Of a DNA stretch of 64,000 nucleotides, positions 53,221 through 62,136 are shown piece by piece. The stretch spans positions 324 through 64,323 of the forward strand of contig NZ_QCZG01000018.1 of the NCBI RefSeq assembly GCF_003097615.1, in the 5' to 3' direction. This DNA comes from Pueribacillus theae (lineage in GTDB: Bacteria; Bacillota; Bacilli; Bacillales; UBA6769). A model generated the notes under the pieces. That model was not told where the DNA came from and made no database searches. It was given only the letters and a program-made list of their open reading frames with translations. A program made the position numbers and the translations under genes. Each line of letters begins with the position of its first letter. Within the stretch, counting starts at the first letter, position 1.

Positions 53221-55152
53221 CTATTGTATTACCTTTTTTATCTCATCTAAAGATTGCGGATTGTCCATTGAACTCAGATTGCCAGGATCTGTATTTAAGT
53301 AGGCGCTTCGGATCGCACGGCGCATAATTTTTTCATTTTTGGTTTTAGGGAGATCAGGCACAGCGTAAATGTGCTTTGGACGCAAAGCTTTCCCCAACCG
53401 TTTAGATACCATCTCCATGAGTTCCTCCAATAGGGCATCTGTCGCTCGATATCCCTGATTGAGTACAACAAAACAGACGGGCACTTCTCCTTTCAGGGTG
53501 TCAGGTACGCCAATCACTGCTGATTCAAGAATAGCGGGATGATCAATAATGATAGACTCCACTTCTGCCGGCCCCAAACGCTTTCCGGCTACATTTAATG
53601 TGTCGTCAGAACGACCGATAATCGTCCAGAAACCTTCTTCATCTTGAATGACAGCATCGCCATGAACCCATGTATCCTTCCAGACATTCCAGTAGGTTTC
53701 TTCATACCGTTCCGGATCTTGCCAAAAGCCATCGGTGATTCCAAGCCAAGTCTGTCTTAGAACTAGCTCCCCTATTTCGTTCACTACGGGCTCACCGGCT
53801 GAGTTGTAGACTTGTGCATCCATCCCGAGCGCTCGAGCATTAAAATTAGCTGGTGCGATTGGCTTAAGGGGAGTGTTTGTTAAGATAATACCACCGATTT
53901 CCGTTCCACCAGAAAAATTGATAATAGGCATTTTTTTGTTTAGAACTTTTTCATACAACCAGTTCCACGGGTCCGGATTCCAAGGCTCACCTGTGGACAC
54001 GACAGATTTTAAACTTGAAATATCATGCTTTTTCACAGGTTCCTCACCATATTGCATTAGGGAGCGAATCAATGTTGGAGCAATACCAAGGGATGTAATC
54101 TGATGGCGTTCTACCAATTCCCATAAACGATCAACGTTAGGGCGAGTCGGTGAACCTTCGTATAATAACATCGTTGATGCGCTCAACAGACTACCAAAGA
54201 CATGGGAAGGCCCCATGATCCAGCCCATATCCGTGATCCATAATTTGACGCCGCCAAGCTGCCGATCACCCGTACCAAAAGCCCCTTTCACTGTATAGGG
54301 GCCGTGATTATGAACCGTTCCTTTCGGGCGACCCGTCGTCCCCGATGTATACACCACCATGAAAGGTTCCATGCTATCCATTGGCTCGGCTTCAAATTCC
54401 TCGATTCCGCTTTCTACTTCCATCCACACGAGATCTCTACCTTCCGTCCAAGGAATCTCTCGATCCATTCTCTTCACGACGACTACTTTTTCCACACAGG
54501 AAACCATTGAAAGGGCTTGATCAACTTCTTCTTTCACCGGAATAATTCTACCTGAGCGTAAAAATCCGTCTACGGTTATCAACATTTTTGCTTGGGCACT
54601 ATCGATTCTTTTAGCAATGGGATCTGCCCCAAAACCTGAAAAATTTGGTACAAAAATGGCTCCTAGTTTAATAATAGCGAGAACGGCAACAACCACTTCG
54701 GGGATCATAGGCATATGGATGGCCACTCGATCCCCTTTAGAAATACCTTGTTGTTTCAGTCCATTGGCAACTTGATTTACCCAGTTATTTAATTCAGCAT
54801 ACGTATATTTCTCAACCTCGTAATCCTCTCGCTCCCAAATAATGGCGGGACGTTGAGCGATTTCCGGTTGTTGCAGCCACCGCTCCAAGCAATTGTAGGC
54901 TAGATTCAATTTCCCGCCGACAAACCAAGAGGGCCATGCGTTCCCTTTACTAAGATCCAACACTTGATGATAAGGCTGAAACCATTCAATATTGGCCCGC
55001 TTCTCCGCTTCTTTCCAAAACCACGGGATATCCTGAATCGAAGCTTCATACAATTCATCATAGCTTTCAAACCCTAGCTCTTTGATCCAGCTATAAAGCC
55101 CTGATTCTTTCATTGTTTCTTCGGTTGGAAACCACACAGCTTTTGTACTCAT
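53221..55152 (-). CDS. AMP-dependent acid-CoA ligase, Acs-like (AAE17/18-type)
   Basis: A 643-aa ANL ligase with the Acs N-terminal domain. P-loop VVYTSGTTGRPKGTVHN. The A5 motif is INFSGGTEIGG where Acs has WWQTETGG, so neither Trp of the acetate pocket is kept. A10 reads PKTKNEKIMRRAIR, with the catalytic Lys kept but the usual SG replaced by NE. It resembles plant peroxisomal AAE17/18-type ligases in these motifs. The start is the ATG at 55152 with GGGGGAG 7 bases upstream. A CCGA-N4-TCGG inverted repeat lies in its promoter region. Substrate unknown, not acetate. Confidence 0.87.
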   Translation of the reverse strand: MSTKAVWFPTEETMKESGLYSWIKELGFESYDELYEASIQDIPWFWKEAEKRANIEWFQPYHQVLDLSKGNAWPSWFVGGKLNLAYNCLERWLQQPEIAQRPAIIWEREDYEVEKYTYAELNNWVNQVANGLKQQGISKGDRVAIHMPMIPEVVVAVLAIIKLGAIFVPNFSGFGADPIAKRIDSAQAKMLITVDGFLRSGRIIPVKEEVDQALSMVSCVEKVVVVKRMDREIPWTEGRDLVWMEVESGIEEFEAEPMDSMEPFMVVYTSGTTGRPKGTVHNHGPYTVKGAFGTGDRQLGGVKLWITDMGWIMGPSHVFGSLLSASTMLLYEGSPTRPNVDRLWELVERHQITSLGIAPTLIRSLMQYGEEPVKKHDISSLKSVVSTGEPWNPDPWNWLYEKVLNKKMPIINFSGGTEIGGIILTNTPLKPIAPANFNARALGMDAQVYNSAGEPVVNEIGELVLRQTWLGITDGFWQDPERYEETYWNVWKDTWVHGDAVIQDEEGFWTIIGRSDDTLNVAGKRLGPAEVESIIIDHPAILESAVIGVPDTLKGEVPVCFVVLNQGYRATDALLEELMEMVSKRLGKALRPKHIYAVPDLPKTKNEKIMRRAIRSAYLNTDPGNLSSMDNPQSLDEIKKVIQ

Positions 55153-55282
55153 TTTTTTCTCCCCCAACGTCTAAATTTAATATTGTAAGTATTCCGATAG
55201 TTCGGTCTATAAGACTATATGAAGAGCCCACTTCCTACAAATTAACACAAAATAGTGTAAGCTGACGAGGTCTGAAGTGGAT

Positions 55283-56662
55283 CTATTCATTTTTTCGCCG
55301 TTGAAGTTCCTCAACAATTTGAGGGTATATTTTATCAAGTTTATACAACCACATTAACAAAAACATGATGATAGCTATCAAAAAAGGGATATGTATATTC
55401 AAATATAAAATCATTTGTAAAGCTGTATCAGACTGTTGTGATAGATTACCGACATATCCTCCAAAGGCTAGTAACCAACCTACGATTGCTGTTCCTAACC
55501 CCGTTCCAACTTTCATACCGAAACTCGCAGCACTGTTCACTAAGCCACCTGTTCTTACCTTTGATTTCCATTCACCATATTCAACGGTATCATTAATCAA
55601 AGCATACAGCATGGCTCCGAATATCCCTTTTCCAAAACCGTTAAATGCACTACCAATGAGAAAATAATTAAGGCTTGTCGGGTCCAAATACTTAATGAAC
55701 GTAGAAAGTATGATGGATAATATACCGATAAGCACCATATTACGCTTGCCGATTTTTTTAACGATCGGTGCCATGAAAAATATAGCAAGGATTCCTGGAA
55801 CCGCCTTCACCAGACTGATGATTGAAAAATAGCTGGCATTTCCAAGTATATATTTTGCAAAATATAGTTCTGCCCCGACAAAACCTAATAGAGTATAATA
55901 ACTAATGCAAAAAAGTGTGATAATCATCCAATATTTATTTTTGAATAAGGCTTTCACGCCTGAACTTAACTTTACTTTTTCCTCCTGTTTAGCTGTAGGA
56001 ACGAATCCAACTCTTTCTTTTGTAGTCCGAAAAGTGATGTATAGCGTTACAACCGCTAGCACACCAAACAAAGTACCGGTCATAACCCAACCTAGCTGTC
56101 CACCTATACCGCTTGCCATCGGTTCCGTAATCATATTCACGAGAAGGGCTGAACTTTGTATAAAAAAGGCCCCAACGATCCCAATCATTGATCTAGTATG
56201 CTGTTCTTGAGTCATCATTCCGAGCAAGGTTTTAAATGGAATCGATACAGCCGTATACAGCAAAATAAATAAACTATAGGTTATCGCTGCGTAAGTGATT
56301 TTACCGGTCATACCAACATCCGGTACCGTGAATAAGAAGACTGTCGTAATGGCTAATGGAATGGGCATCCAAATGAGATAAGGACGAGCTTTGCCGTGCT
56401 TTGAATTCGTACGATCGACTAATATACCCATACCGATATCGCTTACCCCATCCCATAGACGAACAAAAAGCATGAGGGTACCAACGGCTCCTGCGGCTAT
56501 ACCAGCAACATCCGTATAAAAATAGGTTAGGAAGGAAGCAACTAGAGTCCAAATCAAAACATACCCAAAATCACCCAGTCCATAGCCGATTATTTCTTTA
56601 CGGCCAGGTATGTCTTTATGAATTTCATTATTTTGAGAATAGTGATTTAAGCTAGTTTGCAT
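55283..56662 (-). CDS. GPH-family (MelB-like) sodium/proton symporter
   Basis: A major-facilitator-type secondary transporter of the glycoside-pentoside-hexuronide:cation family, 459 aa with about twelve hydrophobic segments. The GPH signatures IIGYGLGDFG at the N-terminus and GVSDIGMGILVDRTNSKHGKARPYL (about residues 60-85) are clear. The start chosen is the ATG at 56662 with AGGAG 8 bases upstream. A TTG 84 bases earlier also has a good AAAGGAG site, so a longer N-terminus cannot be excluded. The substrate may be a sugar, a glycoside or a carboxylate; its place among CoA-ligase genes is unusual for a sugar porter. Confidence 0.85.
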   Translation of the reverse strand: MQTSLNHYSQNNEIHKDIPGRKEIIGYGLGDFGYVLIWTLVASFLTYFYTDVAGIAAGAVGTLMLFVRLWDGVSDIGMGILVDRTNSKHGKARPYLIWMPIPLAITTVFLFTVPDVGMTGKITYAAITYSLFILLYTAVSIPFKTLLGMMTQEQHTRSMIGIVGAFFIQSSALLVNMITEPMASGIGGQLGWVMTGTLFGVLAVVTLYITFRTTKERVGFVPTAKQEEKVKLSSGVKALFKNKYWMIITLFCISYYTLLGFVGAELYFAKYILGNASYFSIISLVKAVPGILAIFFMAPIVKKIGKRNMVLIGILSIILSTFIKYLDPTSLNYFLIGSAFNGFGKGIFGAMLYALINDTVEYGEWKSKVRTGGLVNSAASFGMKVGTGLGTAIVGWLLAFGGYVGNLSQQSDTALQMILYLNIHIPFLIAIIMFLLMWLYKLDKIYPQIVEELQRRKNE

Positions 56663-56762
56663 AACCTTGTCTCCTGACTCTTGAATTTTTGCAGATTGAG
56701 ATGACACCTGTTCGTTGACTACTAGAAGGCATAACCCTTTGCACAAAACATCTCTCCTTTAA

Positions 56763-57368
56763 GTAAGATTAACTATCTCCACCATTTCGAAAGAATTTTC
56801 CTATGTCCTTCCACTTAATGATTCATCTAATGCATTGATGTTTTCTTCTATCCCCCCAATGCGATCCGTTTCCAGTTCCGCTGATTTATCAGAGCTACTT
56901 ATCGTCATTAATGTATTCTTGAAACTACTTGCTTTTTCCCGTACCTCTAATTTAAACTTATGGCTATATTTCGTGGCTAGTACACAAAATTTTATTGGTG
57001 ATTCATAAGATGTTAGTCATTCCTATTTTCATAAAGAAAATAGCAGGAGAAGCAACGATAAATAATATTGCTTATACAAAATATGCGAAGAAGCCAATAT
57101 CCCTCCCCCTAAAAGGATTACAAGGTTCTTAAAAGACAAAGAGTCGTCTAAAACGTGAAGAAACAAGGGCTATAAGCGCTGTCAAATTGCCTATAAAAGA
57201 GAGTTTCCCCGATATCTACAGGAAACCTCCCACAAAAGCTTGACTCAGTCATAAACAAAGCTTCCTTCACTATGAATATTTTATATATTAAAATAGTAGA
57301 AAAGGCTTTCTATCATTATAAAGCGAATAAATAGGGATAAGAATATAAAGAACAGGGGAGATAAACAG
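56763..57368. other. 600-bp intergenic region with two short unexplained open stretches
   Basis: No supportable gene. On the minus strand 57017-56801 is open for 72 codons without a good start (contains KFKLEVREKASSFKNTLMTI and ends ALDESLSGRT). On the plus strand 57011-57133 encodes 40 codons (MLVIPIFIKKIAGEATINN) without a ribosome site. Both look like gene debris. A cre-like site lies at 57171-57184. AT-rich promoter-like DNA follows to the carboxyltransferase gene. Confidence 0.4.
57171..57184 (+). promoter_or_regulatory. cre-like site upstream of the carboxyltransferase gene
   Basis: TATAAGCGCTGTCA, one mismatch (second base) from the cre consensus, 185 bases before the GTG start. Weak by itself; noted because other catabolic genes here carry such sites. 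Confidence 0.3.
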
Positions 57369-58907
57369 GTGGAAAAAGAAATAGAAGAACTTTTGAAGAA
57401 GAAAGAAAAAGCAAAACTTGGAGGCGGTGCGGACAAACTCGCACGCCAACGCGAAAATGGATTCTATACCGCTAGAGAACGGATTGAAAAATTAATCGAT
57501 AAGGATTCGTTTGTAGAACTTGGAATGTTAGCTCATTCCGATCAACCGGGAACTGAAGAAAAGAGTGCCGGGGATGGCATTATTACAGGACTTGCAAAAG
57601 TCGATGGAAGGCATGTCGTTGTTCAGGCTGCTGACAAAACGGTTTTTGCCGGAACTGAAGGAATGGTCTATATGCGAAAGTCAAAGGCCATTCACAGCTA
57701 TGCCATCAAACGCGGCCTGCCGATGCTCAATCTAAAGGAAGGCGGCGGACTCCGTATGCCTGACGGCATGGGTTCCGACCAATTTAGCCAGTTGCTCTTT
57801 CCCAATGAGCTTTTAACTCACCATCGGACAGTCCCAATGATGACTGCCATTTTGGGAGACAGCTTTGGTGGGCCCACCTGGACTGCCGCCTCCTCAGACT
57901 TTGTCACACAAGTGAAAGGCTCTACTATGGCAGTGGCAGGCCCTCGCATGCTTGAAGTCGCCACAGGAGAAAAAATCTCGAATGAAGAGCTTGGCGGCTG
58001 GAAGATTCATGCCGATTACACCGGCCAGGTCGATCGCTTTACAGACAATGAAGATGAAAGCATTGAAGAATTGAAGCAATTTTTTAGCTATATGCCATCG
58101 AATGCAAATGAAGAGCCACCTTTTAAAGAAACGAGCGATGATCCATACAGAAGACTCGATAAAGTCATTGATCTCGTGCCAACAAAACGGACAAGGGCTT
58201 ATAACATGAAAAAAGTCATTAGAGAAATTGTCGATGATGGAAAATATTTTGAACTAAAACCGCTTTACGGCGAAGCGCTCGTAACTGCTTTAGCCCGTAT
58301 TAACGGCAGGGTTGTCGGGATCATTGCTAATCAACCGATGAAATTTGCCGGGGCTGCAGGTGCAAAAGAATGCGACAAAGCAACCGATTTCATTTGCCTT
58401 TGTGACTCATACCATATTCCATTAATATTCTTGCATGATATTCCAGGCTTTCGTGTATCAAGTGATGCAGAAAAATTAAAAATGCCGACTAAAATTATGG
58501 TTTGGCTGCAAGCTCTTGCACAATCAACTGTGCCAAAGATTTCAGTTGTCATTCGAAAAAGCATTGGCGCCGCCTATGCTAATATGGCTGGACCAACAAT
58601 GGGTGCTGATTTCGTCGTTGCTTGGCCGACAGCTGAAATTAATTTTACGGGCCCAGAAGTTGGGATCAACGTCGTCTTCGGACGCCAGCTTGAACATGCA
58701 GAAAATCCAAAAGAAGAAAGATTGGAATTACTCAAATTATGGGGTTTTGACAGCTCACCTTATAAAGCTGCCGGAAAACATTTCATTGATGACATTATTG
58801 ATCCTAGAGACACAAGGAAATTCTTATCTCAAACGCTTGATTATGCATGCGCCAAAAACGGCTCAAGAGGTGAACGGCGTCTCGCAAATTGGCCGACAGG
58901 GTTTTAA
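57369..58907 (+). CDS. Acyl-CoA carboxylase carboxyltransferase subunit
   Basis: 512 aa, with the duplicated crotonase-like fold of propionyl-CoA, methylcrotonyl-CoA and related carboxyltransferases (methylmalonyl-CoA decarboxylase alpha is also similar). It begins with a helical, Lys-rich stretch and KLARQRENGFYTARERIEKLID, typical of the family. The C-terminal half has IANQPMKFAGAAGAKECDKATDFI, HDIPGFRVSSDAEK and IRKSIGAAYANMAGP. GTG start, AGGGGAG 8 bases upstream. No biotin carboxylase or biotin carrier gene is in view, so it must borrow partners or have another role. Terminator downstream. Confidence 0.88.
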   Translation: MEKEIEELLKKKEKAKLGGGADKLARQRENGFYTARERIEKLIDKDSFVELGMLAHSDQPGTEEKSAGDGIITGLAKVDGRHVVVQAADKTVFAGTEGMVYMRKSKAIHSYAIKRGLPMLNLKEGGGLRMPDGMGSDQFSQLLFPNELLTHHRTVPMMTAILGDSFGGPTWTAASSDFVTQVKGSTMAVAGPRMLEVATGEKISNEELGGWKIHADYTGQVDRFTDNEDESIEELKQFFSYMPSNANEEPPFKETSDDPYRRLDKVIDLVPTKRTRAYNMKKVIREIVDDGKYFELKPLYGEALVTALARINGRVVGIIANQPMKFAGAAGAKECDKATDFICLCDSYHIPLIFLHDIPGFRVSSDAEKLKMPTKIMVWLQALAQSTVPKISVVIRKSIGAAYANMAGPTMGADFVVAWPTAEINFTGPEVGINVVFGRQLEHAENPKEERLELLKLWGFDSSPYKAAGKHFIDDIIDPRDTRKFLSQTLDYACAKNGSRGERRLANWPTGF

Positions 58908-58965
58908 ATAATTACTATGTTAAATCTCTTTGGAATTTTCATATGCTGATATTGCTTAAATAAGA

Positions 58966-59008
58966 AAAACTAGCTGTTAGAAAGCTCTTACAGCCAGTTT
59001 TTTCTTTT
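58966..59008 (+). terminator. Rho-independent terminator of the carboxyltransferase gene
   Basis: AAAACTAGCTGT (58966-58977) / ACAGCCAGTTTT (58990-59001) with one mismatch, then TTTTCTTTTT. It may also serve the convergent receptor gene. Confidence 0.87.
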
Positions 59009-59067
59009 TGGCTATTCCTTATCACTTCTGATGTCGTTACACCGTGCAGACTAGCTGTTTCACCTTA

Positions 59068-60657
59068 TTATTCTTCCATCCAAATCGTTGAGAATATTGG
59101 CTTTCCAATCCGGTTAGGCTCAAAACCTTTGACTTTTGGGTTCATTGCCTCGGTAATCGGCTCAAAAATCACAGGGATAGCAATCGCTTCTTCAAGAATC
59201 GCTTTCTTGCTGATTTCCTGATAAAGCGCTGGGCGATCTTCCTGTTCATATGTGGATGCCGCTTCAGAAATCAGCGATGCGATTTCATCGGTCGTCTTCC
59301 CACCAGTGTTAAAGAATGTGTCTTGGTTAAACAAATAATTGACCGTCATCTGTGGATCCGGGCGACCTGTCCACGCCGAGAAAAGGGCCGGTACTTTCTT
59401 TTCAGAGAAATACGTTGCGGTAGCTTTGTTCACTTCCATTGGTTGAACTTCTACGTTAATTCCAATTTCCTTTAACTGGCCTTTTATCGCGTCCGCAATT
59501 TTCGTATCTTGGGCAAGCGCGTTCGTCACCATTGTAAATGAAACATTCTCCACACCGGCTTCTTCCAGAAGCTGTTTAGATTTTTCCGGCTCGTATTCGA
59601 TCTCCATATTTGGATCCGATGCCCAGTATTCTTTCGGGAACACTTGCGTCGCTCCTTCGCCTGCACCGAAGTTTATTCCTTGGATAATCGCTTCCCTGTC
59701 AATGCCGTGAAGGACAGCTTGTCTTACGTTTTTATTGTCAAATGGTGGCATGGAAGTATTGATATAGATCAAGCGAAAACGAACAGGAAGGACATCTTTC
59801 AGTACGATATTTGCATCATTTTTCAGATTCTGAACATTGCTCGACGAAATGGATTCCGCATAATCGACTTCCCCAGATTTTAAAGCATTAATTCTTGTAT
59901 TTTCGTCCGCGATGATTTTAACCGTTATCTTATCCAGATACGGCTCACCGTCTTTCCAATAATCTTCATATTTCTCATATACGACTTCTCCGTTTGGTGT
60001 ATGTGACACTCTCTTGAAAGGCCCGGCTCCTATTGGATTTTGTGAAAAGTCTTCTCCATCTCCCTTCACTGCCGTAGGGGAGACCATCATACCACCCCGA
60101 TCGGAAAGAGACAGCAAAAGAGAGGAATCCGGTCGTTTTAAATGCAGCTTAACCGTTAAGTCATCGACAACTTCGACACTATCAATATTTTCAAGGTCAG
60201 AAACATTCGACTCATCCGAATTATTCCGCTCAATATTAAATTTGACTGCTTCCGCATCAAATTCGGTGCCGTCATGGAAAGTTACCCCTTCTCTAAGATG
60301 AAGCTCCAATGTTTTGTCATCGGTGTATTCCCATGATTCCGCCAAACCAGGCTGCGGTTCAAGCTCTGCGTTGAATGAAATTAACGTATCATAGATTGGC
60401 CACAATAACGCGTGGTCACTGCCACTACTTCCTTTTATCGGATCATAATTTGAAGCATCCGTATAGTACGCAATCGTCACTTCGCCGCCCTGTTTAGGAG
60501 CTCCCTCTTCTGATTTATTAGCTTCCTTCGTGGATCCCTCTTTTGATTGGGACGTAGCTTCCCCCGAACCGGAGTTTGAGGAACATCCGGCGATCAGTAA
60601 AGCGAATGTGAATAAGAACAGTATCTTTACAATAAATGAAGTACTCTTTTGATTCAT
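59068..60657 (-). CDS. ABC transporter substrate-binding lipoprotein, family 5 (oligopeptide/nickel type)
   Basis: Extracellular receptor of 529 aa. A signal peptide with lipobox IAGC and acylated Cys25, a Ser/Glu/Lys linker, then the SBP_bac_5 domain (TLELHLREGVTFHDGTEFDAEAVKFNIER, about residues 98-125 in part; RQAVLHGIDREAIIQGI). No permease or ATPase gene is nearby, so it works with components encoded elsewhere or is an orphan. GGGGGGAT lies 9 bases before the ATG. A cre site between promoter region and start indicates carbon catabolite repression. Confidence 0.9.
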   Translation of the reverse strand: MNQKSTSFIVKILFLFTFALLIAGCSSNSGSGEATSQSKEGSTKEANKSEEGAPKQGGEVTIAYYTDASNYDPIKGSSGSDHALLWPIYDTLISFNAELEPQPGLAESWEYTDDKTLELHLREGVTFHDGTEFDAEAVKFNIERNNSDESNVSDLENIDSVEVVDDLTVKLHLKRPDSSLLLSLSDRGGMMVSPTAVKGDGEDFSQNPIGAGPFKRVSHTPNGEVVYEKYEDYWKDGEPYLDKITVKIIADENTRINALKSGEVDYAESISSSNVQNLKNDANIVLKDVLPVRFRLIYINTSMPPFDNKNVRQAVLHGIDREAIIQGINFGAGEGATQVFPKEYWASDPNMEIEYEPEKSKQLLEEAGVENVSFTMVTNALAQDTKIADAIKGQLKEIGINVEVQPMEVNKATATYFSEKKVPALFSAWTGRPDPQMTVNYLFNQDTFFNTGGKTTDEIASLISEAASTYEQEDRPALYQEISKKAILEEAIAIPVIFEPITEAMNPKVKGFEPNRIGKPIFSTIWMEE

Positions 60658-60684
60658 AGCTGCGATCCCCCCAATTCTTTTATT

Positions 60685-60698
60685 TGAAAGCGCTTTCC
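60685..60698 (-). promoter_or_regulatory. cre site in the leader of the family-5 receptor gene
   Basis: On the plus strand TGAAAGCGCTTTCC, one mismatch (last base) from the cre consensus, with a palindromic GAAAGCGCTTTC core. It lies 28 bases before the start codon, downstream of a TATAAT-like box near 60713, where CcpA would block transcription. Confidence 0.65.
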
Positions 60699-60805
60699 CA
60701 ATTGCCTTTTATTATATTGTATTATTTTTTAAATTTATACAATATTTTTAAATTTGCATAGCGAGATTCGCTTTTAGCTATTCTCCCTTTTTTTCGTTCA
60801 TTATT

Positions 60806-61213
60806 TTAATTTTTTTGGGCTCTTGGCTCATTGTTTTCGGGTGCCAATTCAATAAGAACGCCGTATGCATCTTTTGGATGAATGAATGAAAAATTCGTTC
60901 TGTCGAGGATGTTTAAATTTTCTTGCCTAAGTTGTGCAACAGCCTCTTTATAATCGGGATAACAGAAACAAACATGATGAATACCTTCTCCATGGTTTGC
61001 GATATACTTTGCAATCACACTCTCTTCAGAGGTTGGCTCCATAAGATACAAATGAAAATCGCCGACTTGGACAACAATGTCTCTATACCCTTCCGAAGGT
61101 ACACCCCCGATTTCTGAAACGACCCCACCAAATTTTTCTTCGAAGAAACGTGATGCTTTTTCAAGATCTTTCACAGCAATCGCGAGATAGGGTACTTGCG
61201 TTACTTTACTCAC
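60806..61213 (-). CDS. VOC-superfamily protein, methylmalonyl-CoA-epimerase-like but lacking two metal ligands
   Basis: 135 aa. Overall it aligns with methylmalonyl-CoA epimerase: AIAVKDLEKASRFFEEKFG, then GEGIHHVCF and FIHPKDAYGVLIEL. Compared with the Propionibacterium enzyme (metal ligands His12, Gln65, His91, Glu141), it has Tyr9 and Tyr56 at the first two positions but keeps His80 and Glu122; the general base Glu48 is Asp45. A normal cobalt/zinc site is therefore unlikely. GTG start at 61213 with AGAGGG 7 bases upstream. It follows the SDR and acyl-CoA dehydrogenase genes, possibly in one unit. Confidence 0.75.
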   Translation of the reverse strand: MSKVTQVPYLAIAVKDLEKASRFFEEKFGGVVSEIGGVPSEGYRDIVVQVGDFHLYLMEPTSEESVIAKYIANHGEGIHHVCFCYPDYKEAVAQLRQENLNILDRTNFSFIHPKDAYGVLIELAPENNEPRAQKN

Positions 61214-61363
61214 CTTTAAACCCTCTTTCGTTATAAATATAAAAATCGAGATTATTACTCCTCACATATTAAAGAATCATTAAAAAATTGATTAGCGATT
61301 GAACAACCGTTATCTGCTCAATCGCTAGTTCATCAATTATAAAATTTTTGGCGAGATCAAAGC

Positions 61364-62113
61364 CTATTTGCCCAAGAGTGTTCCTCCGTCAACAACTAGC
61401 GTTGTCCCCGTGATAAATGATGCTTCGTCTGAAGCTAAAAATAGCATCGCGTTAGCAACTTCATCAGGCTGGCCAATTCTTCTTAAAGCGTTGGCCGTTG
61501 ATAAGACTGGCCATTTCTTTGTCTTTTTCCATTCGGTCACAATGGCTGTATCGATCACTCCAGGTGCGATGGCATTTACGCGAATGTTGTGTTTCCCGAA
61601 TTCTAATGCCGTGCTTTTCGTAACAGCGATGACCCCGTTTTTTGCAGCGGTATATCCTGCTTGAAGCTTTTGCCCTTTAATTCCGGCCACACTTGCCGTA
61701 TTAATTATCGAACCGCCGTTTTCAAGCATTTCAGGTATGGCATATTTCATTCCAAGAAATACGCTTTTCATACAGACGTCGACAACACGATCCCAATCTT
61801 CTACGGGTACATCAGGAATTTTTGCTTCGGCATGCCCTATCCCTGCGTTGTTAACCATAATGTCAAGCTTTCCAAACGAATCGACAGTTGTCTTAACAAG
61901 CCTCTCTATATCTTCTGGAATTGTAACATCGACTTTTTGAAATTCAGCGACTCCCCCGTTGTCTTGAATCAGTTTTACAGTTTCTTGGCCTGTTTCTTCA
62001 TTTATATCTGCAATCATGACTTTTGCGCCTTCTTTTACGAACAGGATTGCTGTGGCTCTGCCGATGCCACTGCCTCCCCCGGTAATGATTGCCGTTTTAC
62101 CTTCTAAACGCAT
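61364..62113 (-). CDS. Short-chain dehydrogenase/reductase, 3-hydroxyacyl-CoA dehydrogenase/FabG-like
   Basis: A 249-aa classical SDR: cofactor motif TGGGSGIG (residues 11-18), NNAG (88-91), catalytic Ser141, Tyr154 and Lys158 (Y-T-A-A-K), and C-terminal VDGGTLLGK. Asp36 (MIADIN) at the end of the second strand suggests NAD rather than NADP. AAAAGGTGA is 5 bases before the ATG. It lies 23 bp downstream of an acyl-CoA dehydrogenase gene, so oxidation of a hydroxyacyl-CoA or a related alcohol in the same pathway is plausible. Confidence 0.9.
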   Translation of the reverse strand: MRLEGKTAIITGGGSGIGRATAILFVKEGAKVMIADINEETGQETVKLIQDNGGVAEFQKVDVTIPEDIERLVKTTVDSFGKLDIMVNNAGIGHAEAKIPDVPVEDWDRVVDVCMKSVFLGMKYAIPEMLENGGSIINTASVAGIKGQKLQAGYTAAKNGVIAVTKSTALEFGKHNIRVNAIAPGVIDTAIVTEWKKTKKWPVLSTANALRRIGQPDEVANAMLFLASDEASFITGTTLVVDGGTLLGK

Positions 62114-62136
62114 ATACTCACCTTTTCCTGCATGAT

